This document shows, one piece after another, positions 1 to 8,355 of a stretch of 64,000 nucleotides of DNA; within the stretch, counting starts at the first letter, position 1; each line of letters starts with the position of its first letter. The position numbers were made by a program, and so were the translations under genes. The DNA is from Slackia exigua ATCC 700122 (GTDB lineage Bacteria; Actinomycetota; Coriobacteriia; Coriobacteriales; Eggerthellaceae): contig NZ_GG700631.1 in assembly GCF_000162875.1 (NCBI RefSeq), positions 467,277-531,276 on the forward strand. Direction: 5' to 3'. The notes beneath the pieces were generated by a model, which was not told the DNA's origin, ran no database searches, and saw nothing but the letters and a program-made list of their open reading frames with translations.

Positions 1-207
1 GCCCCGTGCGAAGGAAAGGCGCATTCTCCTTTCCCGTTTCCCGATGACAGAACGTCGCCGGGGTGGTTTAATCTAATGAACCCGTCAGCACCAAGCTCGA
101 TGAATCTCATATCCCATCCGTCACGAGGCGCGGCTCCATAATTCGACGCGGCCTGCCTCTGAACCTCCGATGCATAGGGGAACGCGAAGAAGGGATTGGC
201 AGTCGCT

Positions 208-1764
208 ATGGCCGACCATCAGATGAAATCCAGAAAATCGCACGAGGGGGCCGCGCAGGATTCCTGCGTCCTGACGGATAAGGCCGCCGCGAAGAAGCGC
301 AAGCCGGCCATCACGCTCTACGTGGGAATATCGCTCATCATCGCATGGTTTCACTGCATATGGTTCGTCCCGAACGCATATCTGAACGTTGAGCTGCTCG
401 CGTGGCAGGTCACGGTGGCCTGGCTCGTCATGCTCGCCTCTTCGACCCTTGCCCTGTTCGTCACGCCCCTGCTTCTGCGCAGCGAACGGCACCTCTCGGA
501 CGTGAAGCCTCTGCTCTACGTGACGCCTGCGGTCCTTTCCCTGGGAGGGCTCGCGCTCTGCCTCGGCATCTCGACCACGGAAAACCCGGTCATGACCATC
601 GCCTTGCCTATCGCGCTCGGCATTTTCAACGCGCTGCTCTGGATCCAATGGGGCGAATGGTACGCGACGATCAAGGCGTCATATCATATCGGACAGGTCG
701 CGCTGACCGTGAGCGCCGTCGTGCTCTTCTCCCTCGCGGCGACCATCGTCCTGCCGACGCTGGCAGGCGACGCGTTCGTCGCGCTGCTGCCCATCATGTC
801 GAGCTGGTGTCTGATCCGCATTCGCACGAGCGCGACGTGCCTCGACTACCCCAAGCCGCTCCCCCAGAACGAACGGAGCAAAGGATTCAGAAACGCCCTG
901 GTCGTCGGAGGAATCTGCATCAGCGCATGCGCTGCATGCTACTTCGTGGTCGCCATCATCCCCGTGCCCGACCTGGCGTTCGGAGATTCGACGTTCACGG
1001 TCGGCGCCTTGGTCGGAGGCACCGTCTTAGGCGTGATAGGCGCATTCGGGAAGCTGTCCCGGAAATTCGACATCTATCGTCTGTTCCCCTGGATGCTCGC
1101 ATTCGCGACCATAGCCGTCATCCTCTATGCCGCGAACGACGTCGCCTTGTATCTTCCCGCCTTCCTTACGGCGCTGACCATATCCCTCATCTGCGAGATC
1201 CTGCTCCTCATGTACATCGGCGTCCTCTCGTCGAACGGGTATATCAGCCCCGCGACGGCATTCGGCTTCTCCGGCGGCTTCGCACGCGCCGGCATACTCG
1301 TCGGCAACGGCATCGCCGTCGTCTTCGAGCACAACGCCGCCCTTGAGAAGCTGCTGCTCACCCCGGTGACCATGGCGTTCATGATCATCCTCGTCGTGCT
1401 CATCATCCCGCTCGTGCGCCGCGAATACGCGATCGCCGCGCTGACCGCCCCCATCGACTCCCTTGCCGAGCTCGACCTGCAGATCGAAGCCGTCGCGAAG
1501 GAGTTCGGCCTGTCCTCGCGCGAAAAAGACGTCCTTTCGTACGTCGTGCGCGGATACACGGCCGAAGCGATCGGCAAGCAGCTCTTCATCTCCAGCTACA
1601 CCGCGCAGACCCATATCCAGCACATCTACGCGAAGACCCAGATCCACAAGCGGTCCGATCTCATCGACTACGTCACCAAGCGCAAAGTGCCCGCCGGAGA
1701 AACAGCGCCGACGGACAGGGCCGCGATCGACACGCTTCCCGACTACTGGCCGTTTCCCTCGTAG
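208..1764 (+). CDS. LuxR-family transcriptional regulator with multi-pass membrane N-terminus
   Basis: A 518-residue protein whose first ~400 residues form about twelve hydrophobic segments, resembling an MFS-like or sensor membrane domain. It ends in a LuxR/GerE helix-turn-helix at about residues 434-490 (LSSREKDVLSYVVRGYT, then the recognition-helix region SSYTAQTHIQHIYAKT). This architecture is much expanded in Eggerthellaceae, where such genes often sit beside respiratory or catabolic genes. I chose ATG 208 because the purine-rich AAGAAGGG at 187-194 lies too close to the in-frame TTG at 196; the spacing to 208 is long, and ATG 223 is an alternative. The ligand is unknown. A target cannot be assigned because the upstream neighbour lies outside the window. 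Confidence 0.85.
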   Translation: MADHQMKSRKSHEGAAQDSCVLTDKAAAKKRKPAITLYVGISLIIAWFHCIWFVPNAYLNVELLAWQVTVAWLVMLASSTLALFVTPLLLRSERHLSDVKPLLYVTPAVLSLGGLALCLGISTTENPVMTIALPIALGIFNALLWIQWGEWYATIKASYHIGQVALTVSAVVLFSLAATIVLPTLAGDAFVALLPIMSSWCLIRIRTSATCLDYPKPLPQNERSKGFRNALVVGGICISACAACYFVVAIIPVPDLAFGDSTFTVGALVGGTVLGVIGAFGKLSRKFDIYRLFPWMLAFATIAVILYAANDVALYLPAFLTALTISLICEILLLMYIGVLSSNGYISPATAFGFSGGFARAGILVGNGIAVVFEHNAALEKLLLTPVTMAFMIILVVLIIPLVRREYAIAALTAPIDSLAELDLQIEAVAKEFGLSSREKDVLSYVVRGYTAEAIGKQLFISSYTAQTHIQHIYAKTQIHKRSDLIDYVTKRKVPAGETAPTDRAAIDTLPDYWPFPS

Positions 1765-1770
1765 GAGGGC

Positions 1771-1860
1771 CGCGGGTCGCGACAGAACGAGAAACCTGAT
1801 CGCAGGTTGCGCCCGAACGGGAGGCCTGATCGCGGGTCGCGCCAGAAGGAAGGCTCGTGC
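1771..1860. repeat. 30-bp tandem repeat, about 2.8 copies
   Basis: Three consecutive 30-bp units start at 1771, 1801 and 1831, each beginning CGCrGGTyGCG and carrying CCTGAT at the unit end (the third is degenerate). The array starts six bases after the LuxR stop codon. The rest of the gene-free stretch 1765-2099 holds nothing recognisable except the terminator at 2032-2070. Confidence 0.75.
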
Positions 1861-2031
1861 CGCCCGCAAGGCCGCGCGTCGAAGGGACGCCCGCATCGAG
1901 GCCGCCGTGCCGAGCTCGCATCGCGAAAACCCCCGTTCGCGCATTCCGTGCCTAGATTCCTTGCGCCGCATATGCGCACGACGAATCCGGCCGTCGCCCT
2001 CTTCGATCGCCATCGGATGAAGGGACACACG

Positions 2032-2070
2032 AAAAAAGGAGGGATGCGCGCCCTGCGCACCCCTCCTTTC
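2032..2070 (-). terminator. Rho-independent terminator of the crotonase gene
   Basis: Read on the minus strand, a GGAGGGG-GCGC stem pairs with GCGC-CCCTCC and is followed by a run of six T residues (A tract at 2032-2037 on the plus strand). It lies 30 bases past the crotonase stop and may also serve the convergent LuxR gene. Confidence 0.8.
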
Positions 2071-2099
2071 GATGGGCTTTCGTATGCGCCGATCGAAGC

Positions 2100-2885
2100 C
2101 TAGCGGCCGACCCAGACGGGATCGCGTTTCTCGACGAACGCCTTCGGCCCCTCGATGCCGTCTTCGGTCTTCTCGAGGAACCGGTACGCGGCGTCGCTGT
2201 AGCGCATCGCGTCCTCCTCGGACATCTGGTCGGCGGCATGCACGACGTACTTGGTCCATTTGAGGGCGAGCGGCGCGTTCTTGAGGCATTCCTCCGCGAG
2301 CTCGATCGCCTTGTCGAGCACCTCCTCGGGAGGAACGACGTAGTTGATCATGCCGAGCGCCTTCGCCTGGTCGGCCTTGATGCGGCGACCGGTGAGCAGA
2401 AGCTCCATGCAATCCTTGCGGTTCACGTCGCGCGCCATGCGGACGAGGCCGCCCGTCGAGGCGATGATGCCCAGGCCCACCTCGGTGAATCCCATCTTCG
2501 CGCGTTCGGATGCGACGACCATATCGCACGAAAGGGCGATCTCGAGACCGCCTCCGGCCGCGGAGCCGTTCATGGCGCAGATGACGGGCTTGGAGCACAG
2601 ACGCGCCGTCAGACCGCCGAAGCCGTGCTCGGTCACGGTCTGGCATTCCCCGCCCGCAGAAAGCTCGCCGAGGTCTTCGCCCGCGCAGAACACCTTGCCG
2701 GTGCCCGTGACCACGATGGCGCGAACCGCCTTGTCGGCCTCGGCATGGTTCATGATGTTCTCCATCGCCGCGGAAGTCTCGCCGTTCAAGGCGTTCGCGA
2801 CGTCGGGACGATTGATGCGAATGACGAGAAGTCCGTCTTCACGCAGTTCGGATACGACCGTATCGGTTCCAAAGTAATCCGCCAT
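2100..2885 (-). CDS. Enoyl-CoA hydratase/isomerase (crotonase) family protein
   Basis: A 261-residue crotonase-fold enzyme, normal length for the family. The oxyanion-hole segment (CAMNGSAAGGG, about 104-113) is present. Two acidic residues match the usual catalytic pair: E135 in FTEVGLG and E161 in MELLLTGRRI. It would therefore hydrate or isomerise an acyl-CoA in the cytoplasm. The start at 2885 has a strong ribosome site (GGGAAGAGGGAGAC then ATG); 19 in-frame upstream codons are not needed. No acyl-CoA dehydrogenase, thiolase or CoA ligase is nearby, so the substrate cannot be told. Isolated transcription unit. Confidence 0.88.
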   Translation of the reverse strand: MADYFGTDTVVSELREDGLLVIRINRPDVANALNGETSAAMENIMNHAEADKAVRAIVVTGTGKVFCAGEDLGELSAGGECQTVTEHGFGGLTARLCSKPVICAMNGSAAGGGLEIALSCDMVVASERAKMGFTEVGLGIIASTGGLVRMARDVNRKDCMELLLTGRRIKADQAKALGMINYVVPPEEVLDKAIELAEECLKNAPLALKWTKYVVHAADQMSEEDAMRYSDAAYRFLEKTEDGIEGPKAFVEKRDPVWVGR

Positions 2886-3077
2886 GTCTCCCTCTTCCCT
2901 CTCTCTCGATATGGAACTCTCTACTGCGGATTCTATGTCCAAGACAGAGGGAAGCGCCTACCTCGAAACGAACCAAAGCAGGCGCTTGCGTAAATACTTA
3001 ATTTTTCATTAGTCATCTGAACAGGACGTTCTCAGACCGCCAGAGAACGGGGGAATCCGATCATACCGAGAACGGGT

Positions 3078-3563
3078 TCAGTCCTCGGCATGATCGTGCC
3101 CGCAGCTGCAGGCGCGATCATGGCCATGCCCTCGCGCATGTCCGGTCTTCCGAGCTGCTGCGACGGCCGCCTTATCCGCTTCGAGAAGCTTCTCGGCCCG
3201 TTCCTGAGCGCTCGTCACCACTTCGCCGTGCCAGCCGCCGATGCCGCCGGCGTCGTACACGTTCATGTATCCGAGCGCCTCCATATGCTCGACGGCACGC
3301 GCGCTGCGCTGGCCGCTTCGGCAATACAGCACGATCACCGATGCGTCGTCGGACAGCTCCATGCCCCGCGCGTGCGCGATCCCATCGAGCCCGCGTTCGG
3401 CGATCGCTTCGTCGTACAGGCAGTCGCAGATGTCGTCCACGGCCATGTTCCCCGCTCCGGGAATGTGCCCCTCATCGAATTCCGCACGCGTGCGCACGTC
3501 GACGAGCAGCATATGGGGATCTTCTCCCAGCAGGTCTTCGACCTCGGCCATATCGATCTTCAT
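3078..3563 (-). CDS. Rhodanese-like sulfurtransferase with His/Cys-rich tail
   Basis: A 161-residue single rhodanese domain (about residues 5-112) with the substrate entry motif DVRTRAEFDEGHIPGA and the active loop CRSGQRS, which places the persulfide-forming cysteine at C81. The domain moves sulfane sulfur to cyanide, thiols or a protein partner. The last ~20 residues are unusual: HARGHGHDR, then CSCGHDHAED, a likely metal-binding tail that classical rhodaneses lack. The start at 3563 has GAGGAAGG seven bases upstream; 65 codons of open frame further upstream look non-coding. It sits alone between the crotonase and the LOTUS/DUF3825 gene. Confidence 0.88.
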   Translation of the reverse strand: MKIDMAEVEDLLGEDPHMLLVDVRTRAEFDEGHIPGAGNMAVDDICDCLYDEAIAERGLDGIAHARGMELSDDASVIVLYCRSGQRSARAVEHMEALGYMNVYDAGGIGGWHGEVVTSAQERAEKLLEADKAAVAAARKTGHARGHGHDRACSCGHDHAED

Positions 3564-3705
3564 GGTGGTTCCTTCCTCGTCGTTCGACGGCGCCGTGCAG
3601 ATCCTTCCGCCATGCACCCACGCATACGGGCGCGCGGCGAGGCCCGATGCACGCCTGGCTGCCCAAAGCACGCTGCGCCATGCACGCGGGCAAGGCTCAT
3701 CCGAC

Positions 3706-6426
3706 TCAGGCTTCGGTCTCGCCCTCGGGATCCTGCCCGTCGTCATCGTCGTCATCATCCATCTCGTCGACGATCGTCGCCGGCGACAGCCAGTCGATGT
3801 ACGGGCGGCACACCAGACGCGCGTCGCGATAGGCCTGCACCATCGTGATGATCGTCTGCCCTTGGTAGTTACCCGATTTCTGCAGTTCGACCACGAGCGC
3901 GACGTCGGGGATGTTGTCTTCGGTCAGGTTCAACGGCAGCAGCAGGTTCATGTTGTTGGTCCGCGGATAGTACGCAGGCACAGCCGTCTTGTAGTTCCAG
4001 CGCACCTGGCGGCGCGCGATGTCGATCGCAGCGTTCACGCTATTGCTCAAGCGGCTGAACAAGCGCGACTTCGTGGAAATGATGGTGCGCAGACTGTCAT
4101 ACGCCTCGGCTTCCGCCTCTGCGTCCGGGGCCGATTCGATATCGGCGAGCACCGCCATGCATTCTTTCGACGAGGCGAGCTCGTCGCGCAGGAATTCGAG
4201 CGGCAGGCGATGGATGTTGTCGATGACGATATGCTCGATGTCGCACACGATCTGGCGGTCGAGATCGAACAGCAGGTCTTCCTTGCGCGACAGGTAGCTC
4301 GCCGGCTGCGGAAGCGGGTTGAGCTCGCGCACGAGCTGCTTGCCGTAGCGTCCCGTGCCCGCCGTGCAGAAGCTCGTGAACGACCAGGGCTGGAAGGCCT
4401 CGGTCTTCTCGTTGCGCTCGAAGCAGGCATAGATGTCGTCGTAATGGGTATCCACGAGCCCGGTGTTGAACGCGCAGAACGTCTCGTCGGACGAATAGCC
4501 GATCTTGTCCTCGAGCGTCAGGCGATAGAACGTGTAGCGGATGTAGTTGCTCAGGATGGTGTATCGGCGCGGAGCGGCGTCGGCATCGCCGTTGAAGTCC
4601 CATGGCTCCGGAAGCGCGATGGCCGCGAGGCTCTTCAGGAAATCCTTCCAGTGCCCCAGATACGCGAAACGTTCGAACACGCGTGCGGGTGCGTAGCGGC
4701 GATTGCGCCTGATCGTGGAGCGCAGCACATCGGATGCCGCCACGGATTTCTGCTGGCGTCCGCGCGATCGCGAAGCCGTCCTTCCTGCAGCGGGCTTGGC
4801 ATCTCCCGACTGATCGGATGTTTCGGCGCCCTGATCGGCGGAAGCATCCTCTTTCCGCTCCGCATCGCCGCGACCCCGGCCCCGGCCGCGGCCGCCGCGC
4901 CTGCCGCGGCGCGAAGAGGACGGAGCGGACGCTGCTTCAGGCGTTGCCTCAGATGCCGATTCGGGCGCGGATTCGGAAGACGCGGACGCATCGGACGCAG
5001 GCGCCTCGACGGTTTCCGCAGGTGCAGACGCGCTCTTGCCAGACGCGACGGGTGCCCCGGGCGCCTCGGGCGAGGCGACGCTCTTCTCGGACGAGGGTGC
5101 GGCCGCTTCGGACGCAGAGGCGCCTTCGGCCCCGTCGGCGGCATCGTCCGATTCCGTCCCGGTCTTCATCTTCGTGGAGGTGCGGCGACGCGTCGTGCGG
5201 GTGCGCGCGGGCTTCTTCTCGGCCTCGGCTTCCGTATCGATCGCCTCCGTGTCGGAGGCGGGAGCATCGACCGACGAAGGTGCGGCCTCTGCCGCTTCGG
5301 CCGGCTCGGCATCGGCGACCTTCGCCTTCGGAGCGGCCTTCCTGCGCGTGGTGCGCCGCGTCTTCTTCGCCGGCGCAGACTCAGGCTCGGCAGCAGCATC
5401 GGCAGCCGCGGCAGAAGCCGCTTCGCTTTCGGACGCAACTTCGGCGACGGCATCGGCGACGGGTGCCGCCGCGCCGTCGGACGCAGCCGTCGAGGCTGCG
5501 TCCGAGCCGGGATTCACGCGCTCCTCCGCATCGTCGGATGCGGCAGACTTCTCGGCCTCGGCCTTCTTGGCCGTCTTGCGCGTCCTGGTGGTTTTGGCGG
5601 CCTTGGTCGTCCGGGTCGCACGTGCGCGCGCGGGCTTGGCGGGTGCGGACGTTTCATCGGACGCGTCCTTTTCCGCTTCTTCCGCAGGCGCGCTTTTCGC
5701 GTCGGCCCCCTCGGCATCCGAATCCGCAGGCGTGGCGCTTGAAGCGGATGCGGCATCGGACGCGGATGCAGCCGAGGCCGAAGGCGCCTCGGCCTCGTCG
5801 ACGGCCGGCTCTTCCTTCTTCTTGCGGGAACGCGTCGCACGTGCGCGTGCGGGCTTCTTCGGGGCTTTTTCAGCCGGTTCTGCCTCGGGCTCGGCCTGAG
5901 CCTCGACGCTGGGCGCGGGCTCTTCGGCTGCGGCGGTCTCGGAAGATGCCTTCGCAGCGGCTTCCGTCGCAGGAGCTTCGTCGGAATCCTGCGCATCGGT
6001 TGCGGAATCGTCCGACGCTTCCGATCCGTCGGCATCTTCCGAACCGGCGCCGCCGGCCGCATCCGGGCGCGGGCTTCCAGTCTCCGCAGCGCCGTCGGCC
6101 GCATCCGCGGCATCGGCCCGATCGGGCTCCGCCGAAGCGTCGGGTGCATCGAGTGCGTACCCAGGCGCCTCATGGAGGATGAAGGTCGACTGGAACTCGC
6201 CGCTGATCTCGCGCGATGAAAGCGTCACGAACTCGAGCTCGGCAAGCATCGTGCGCAGCTTGATGAAACCGTACGATTCCTTGTCGATGCCTTCGCGCAC
6301 GAAGCACCACCCGAGATTCGCAAGCGGATATTCCTCCTCGAACGTGAACGACTTGGTAAGGATCCGGTAGATATGCTGCGCATCCTCGAATGACAGCGTA
6401 GGAGGCTGCGTGTTCTTCGACGGCAC
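3706..6426 (-). CDS. LOTUS (OST-HTH)-like / low-complexity linker / DUF3825 protein
   Basis: A 906-residue three-part protein. Residues ~8-80 resemble a LOTUS/OST-HTH RNA-binding domain (YPLANLGWCFV, then YGFIKLRTMLAELEFVTL). Residues ~95-570 are an Ala/Ser/Glu/Asp-rich disordered linker broken by short basic blocks such as RARATRTTKAAKT and TRRTTRRKAAPK, like histone-H1 or AT-hook tails. Residues ~580-890 match the DUF3825 family (FERFAYLGHWKDFL, FCAFNTGLVDTHYDDIYACFE). A Glu/Asp-rich tail ends it. GTG 6426 is chosen because AAGGAG lies six bases before it; the upstream open frame is antisense to rlmH. It follows rlmH by 82 bp. Probable RNA-associated function; no enzymatic activity can be assigned. 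Confidence 0.75.
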   Translation of the reverse strand: MPSKNTQPPTLSFEDAQHIYRILTKSFTFEEEYPLANLGWCFVREGIDKESYGFIKLRTMLAELEFVTLSSREISGEFQSTFILHEAPGYALDAPDASAEPDRADAADAADGAAETGSPRPDAAGGAGSEDADGSEASDDSATDAQDSDEAPATEAAAKASSETAAAEEPAPSVEAQAEPEAEPAEKAPKKPARARATRSRKKKEEPAVDEAEAPSASAASASDAASASSATPADSDAEGADAKSAPAEEAEKDASDETSAPAKPARARATRTTKAAKTTRTRKTAKKAEAEKSAASDDAEERVNPGSDAASTAASDGAAAPVADAVAEVASESEAASAAAADAAAEPESAPAKKTRRTTRRKAAPKAKVADAEPAEAAEAAPSSVDAPASDTEAIDTEAEAEKKPARTRTTRRRTSTKMKTGTESDDAADGAEGASASEAAAPSSEKSVASPEAPGAPVASGKSASAPAETVEAPASDASASSESAPESASEATPEAASAPSSSRRGRRGGRGRGRGRGDAERKEDASADQGAETSDQSGDAKPAAGRTASRSRGRQQKSVAASDVLRSTIRRNRRYAPARVFERFAYLGHWKDFLKSLAAIALPEPWDFNGDADAAPRRYTILSNYIRYTFYRLTLEDKIGYSSDETFCAFNTGLVDTHYDDIYACFERNEKTEAFQPWSFTSFCTAGTGRYGKQLVRELNPLPQPASYLSRKEDLLFDLDRQIVCDIEHIVIDNIHRLPLEFLRDELASSKECMAVLADIESAPDAEAEAEAYDSLRTIISTKSRLFSRLSNSVNAAIDIARRQVRWNYKTAVPAYYPRTNNMNLLLPLNLTEDNIPDVALVVELQKSGNYQGQTIITMVQAYRDARLVCRPYIDWLSPATIVDEMDDDDDDDGQDPEGETEA

Positions 6427-6446
6427 CTTCTTCTCCTTTTCGATAG

Positions 6447-6464
6447 GGCGGCCTCCTGGCCGCC
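6447..6464 (-). other. GC hairpin between rlmH and the LOTUS gene
   Basis: A perfect 7-bp GGCGGCC/GGCCGCC stem with a 4-base loop lies just upstream of the ribosome site of the LOTUS/DUF3825 gene. It has no T tract, so it looks more like an mRNA-processing or attenuating structure than a classical terminator. Confidence 0.4.
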
Positions 6465-6508
6465 GATGCGGCCGACGAGGCCGCGCGACATGCGGCACGG
6501 AGCCGCGA

Positions 6509-6979
6509 TTACTTGTGGTACGGTTCGTGCCTGCTGATCTTGAAGGCACGGTAGATCTGTTCGAGCGCGACCACGCGCGCGAGGTTGTGCGGCAGCGTGA
6601 TGCGGCCGAACGACACCCGTTCGTCCGCACGGGCGCGCACGTCCGCGCTTACGCCGTCGGATCCTCCGATGACGAAGGCGACGTCGCTTATGCCCGAGAG
6701 CTTGAGATCGTCCAAGCGGGCCGCGATGTCTTCGCTTGAAAGCGCTTTTCCCTGGATGTCGAGAAGGATCACGTGCGCGCGCGACGGCAGCGCATCCAGA
6801 ATCCCCTTGCCCTCAAGCGTGCGGGACGCCTCTTCGCCCCCGCAGATCCGCGGGTCGCGATCGGGGACCTCTCGCACAGCGAGCGTGCAGTATCCGCGCA
6901 GACGCTTGATGTATTCCGCGCACGCATCCGCCCAGAAGTGCTCCTTGAGTTTGCCGACGGCGACGACTTCGATGTTCAT
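6509..6979 (-). CDS. rlmH: 23S rRNA (pseudouridine1915-N3)-methyltransferase RlmH
   Basis: A 156-residue SPOUT methyltransferase, full length for RlmH. It methylates pseudouridine 1915 in helix 69 of 23S rRNA on assembled 70S ribosomes. Seen here are the SAM-knot motif FVIGGSDG and the highly conserved end LPHNLARVVALEQIYRAFK followed by ISRHEPYHK. The start overlaps the stop of the upstream NYN gene (ATGA), so the two are translationally coupled in the cysS operon. GAGAGGA five bases upstream is the ribosome site. Confidence 0.95.
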   Translation of the reverse strand: MNIEVVAVGKLKEHFWADACAEYIKRLRGYCTLAVREVPDRDPRICGGEEASRTLEGKGILDALPSRAHVILLDIQGKALSSEDIAARLDDLKLSGISDVAFVIGGSDGVSADVRARADERVSFGRITLPHNLARVVALEQIYRAFKISRHEPYHK

Positions 6980-7557
6980 GCGGTTCCTCTCGGAGAGCCT
7001 CCGCCCGCAGCGCCCAGCGAGTCGCGCAGGGCGGCGAGTTTCTCGGCCATGCCCGGCGACAGGCGTTCGGCAACGGTGTTCTTGACGGCTATTCCCGGCG
7101 CTTCGTCGAGGGAGCGCTCGTGCTCGTCGCGCGCGACCGCTCGGCTGAAGCCGTTCGCGCTCATGCGATCGACCCCGAACCCGAAGACGGTATTCTGGAC
7201 GGTCGCGTCGCTCGTGACCACCATGACCTCGATGCCGCGGTCGCGCGCGTCCCGGCTCAGCTTCTCGATGACGCGGTCGGCGCTGCTGCCTGCGGTGGAA
7301 AACACGATGCGGACCCCGGCGACCTTCTCGCCCGCATCTCCCGGCGGCTCGTGGTTGCCGTCGAAGACGATGACGGCCTCGGCATCCCCGCCCGCATACA
7401 TGACCACGTCGTTGATCAGCGCCTCGCGTGCGCGGTTGAACGCATCGTCGGCGAAATCGGGGTTCGGCCCCGCATCGCGCAGATGCAGGTAGCGTTCCCC
7501 CGAACGCAGGACGTTGTATCCGTCGATGATGAGCAGCTTGCGGCGCGTGCGTGCCAT
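6976..7557 (-). CDS. NYN-domain (YacP/Rae1-like) endoribonuclease
   Basis: A 193-residue protein opening with KLLIIDGYNVLR, the hallmark of the NYN/YacP family of PIN-like nucleases, followed by VIVFDGNHEP and VVTSDATVQ, which supply the conserved acidic residues. Bacillus Rae1 of this family cleaves mRNA on the ribosome. It is placed between rlmB and rlmH with a 6-bp gap and an ATGA overlap, the common mini-III/rlmB/yacP type of context. A ribosome-associated RNase is the best inference. Confidence 0.88.
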   Translation of the reverse strand: MARTRRKLLIIDGYNVLRSGERYLHLRDAGPNPDFADDAFNRAREALINDVVMYAGGDAEAVIVFDGNHEPPGDAGEKVAGVRIVFSTAGSSADRVIEKLSRDARDRGIEVMVVTSDATVQNTVFGFGVDRMSANGFSRAVARDEHERSLDEAPGIAVKNTVAERLSPGMAEKLAALRDSLGAAGGGSPRGTA

Positions 7558-7563
7558 GGACGC

Positions 7564-8355
7564 CTATGCCCGCCCCGCCGGCGCGCCGGCCGCGGCCTCT
7601 TCGGCGCGCGCCGTGCACTGGCGCAGCCATTCGTACATGACCGCCGTGGAAGCCTGCGCCACATTGAGCGAGCCGACCTTGCCTTCCTGGGGAAGCTTGA
7701 CGAGGAAATCGCAATTGTCCTGCATCAGATGGGAGATGCCCGATCCCTCGTTGCCCATGACGAGCGCGATCTTTCCGTAGAGAGGAGCCTTCCAGACCGT
7801 ATGATGCGCCTGCTCGGAGGCGCCGGCCACCCAGAAACCGTTCTTCTTCAACCGCTCGAGCACGGCATTCAGGTTCGCGACCTGGGCGATCTTCAGGTGG
7901 TTGATCGATCCGGCAGAGCTTTTGTACGTGGCCGCCGTCACCGAGACGCTGCGCTTGTTCGGGATGATGATGCCGCTCGCGCCCACGACCTCGGCCGAGC
8001 GTGCGATGGCGCCCAGATTGCCGGCATCGGTGATATGGTCGAGCACCACGACGAGGGCCGCGCCGCCATGGTCGACCGCGTGGCGTTCCGCCTCGTCCAG
8101 GATGTCCGACGGGCTTGCATAGCGATACGGGCCGGTCTCCGCCATGACGCCCTGGTGGCTTCCGCGTTCGCTCTTCGCATCCAGCTCCTTGCGCGGAACG
8201 GGAACCACCTCGACGTCGAACTTGCGCGCCTTGCGCAGGATGTCGGCGACCTGGCCGTCGCGCTTGAGGTTGTCGGCGATGAGCACGCGACGGATCGGCA
8301 TCTCGGAGCGCAGCGCTTCGATGACCGGTCGCTTCCCTTCGATGTAATCGACCAT
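7564..8355 (-). CDS. rlmB: 23S rRNA (guanosine2251-2'-O)-methyltransferase RlmB / TrmH family
   Basis: A 263-residue SpoU/TrmH methyltransferase with an N-terminal substrate-binding domain (MVDYIEGKRPVIEAL, then SERGSHQGVMAE) and the catalytic SPOUT domain. Motif 1 is VLDHITDAGNLGAIARSAE, motif 2 VMGNEGSGI, motif 3 GSLNVAQASTAVMYEWLRQ. It methylates G2251 in the peptidyl-transferase P loop. The start codon directly abuts the cysS stop codon, the conserved cysS-rlmB arrangement, so co-translation is likely. Confidence 0.93.
   Translation of the reverse strand: MVDYIEGKRPVIEALRSEMPIRRVLIADNLKRDGQVADILRKARKFDVEVVPVPRKELDAKSERGSHQGVMAETGPYRYASPSDILDEAERHAVDHGGAALVVVLDHITDAGNLGAIARSAEVVGASGIIIPNKRSVSVTAATYKSSAGSINHLKIAQVANLNAVLERLKKNGFWVAGASEQAHHTVWKAPLYGKIALVMGNEGSGISHLMQDNCDFLVKLPQEGKVGSLNVAQASTAVMYEWLRQCTARAEEAAAGAPAGRA

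Noticed and set aside
3241-5742. Very long plus-strand open frame antisense to the LOTUS/DUF3825 gene
   Set aside because: It is composed of Arg/Gly/Leu runs typical of the complementary frames of a GC-rich Ala/Ser/Glu-coding gene and has no domain or ribosome site.
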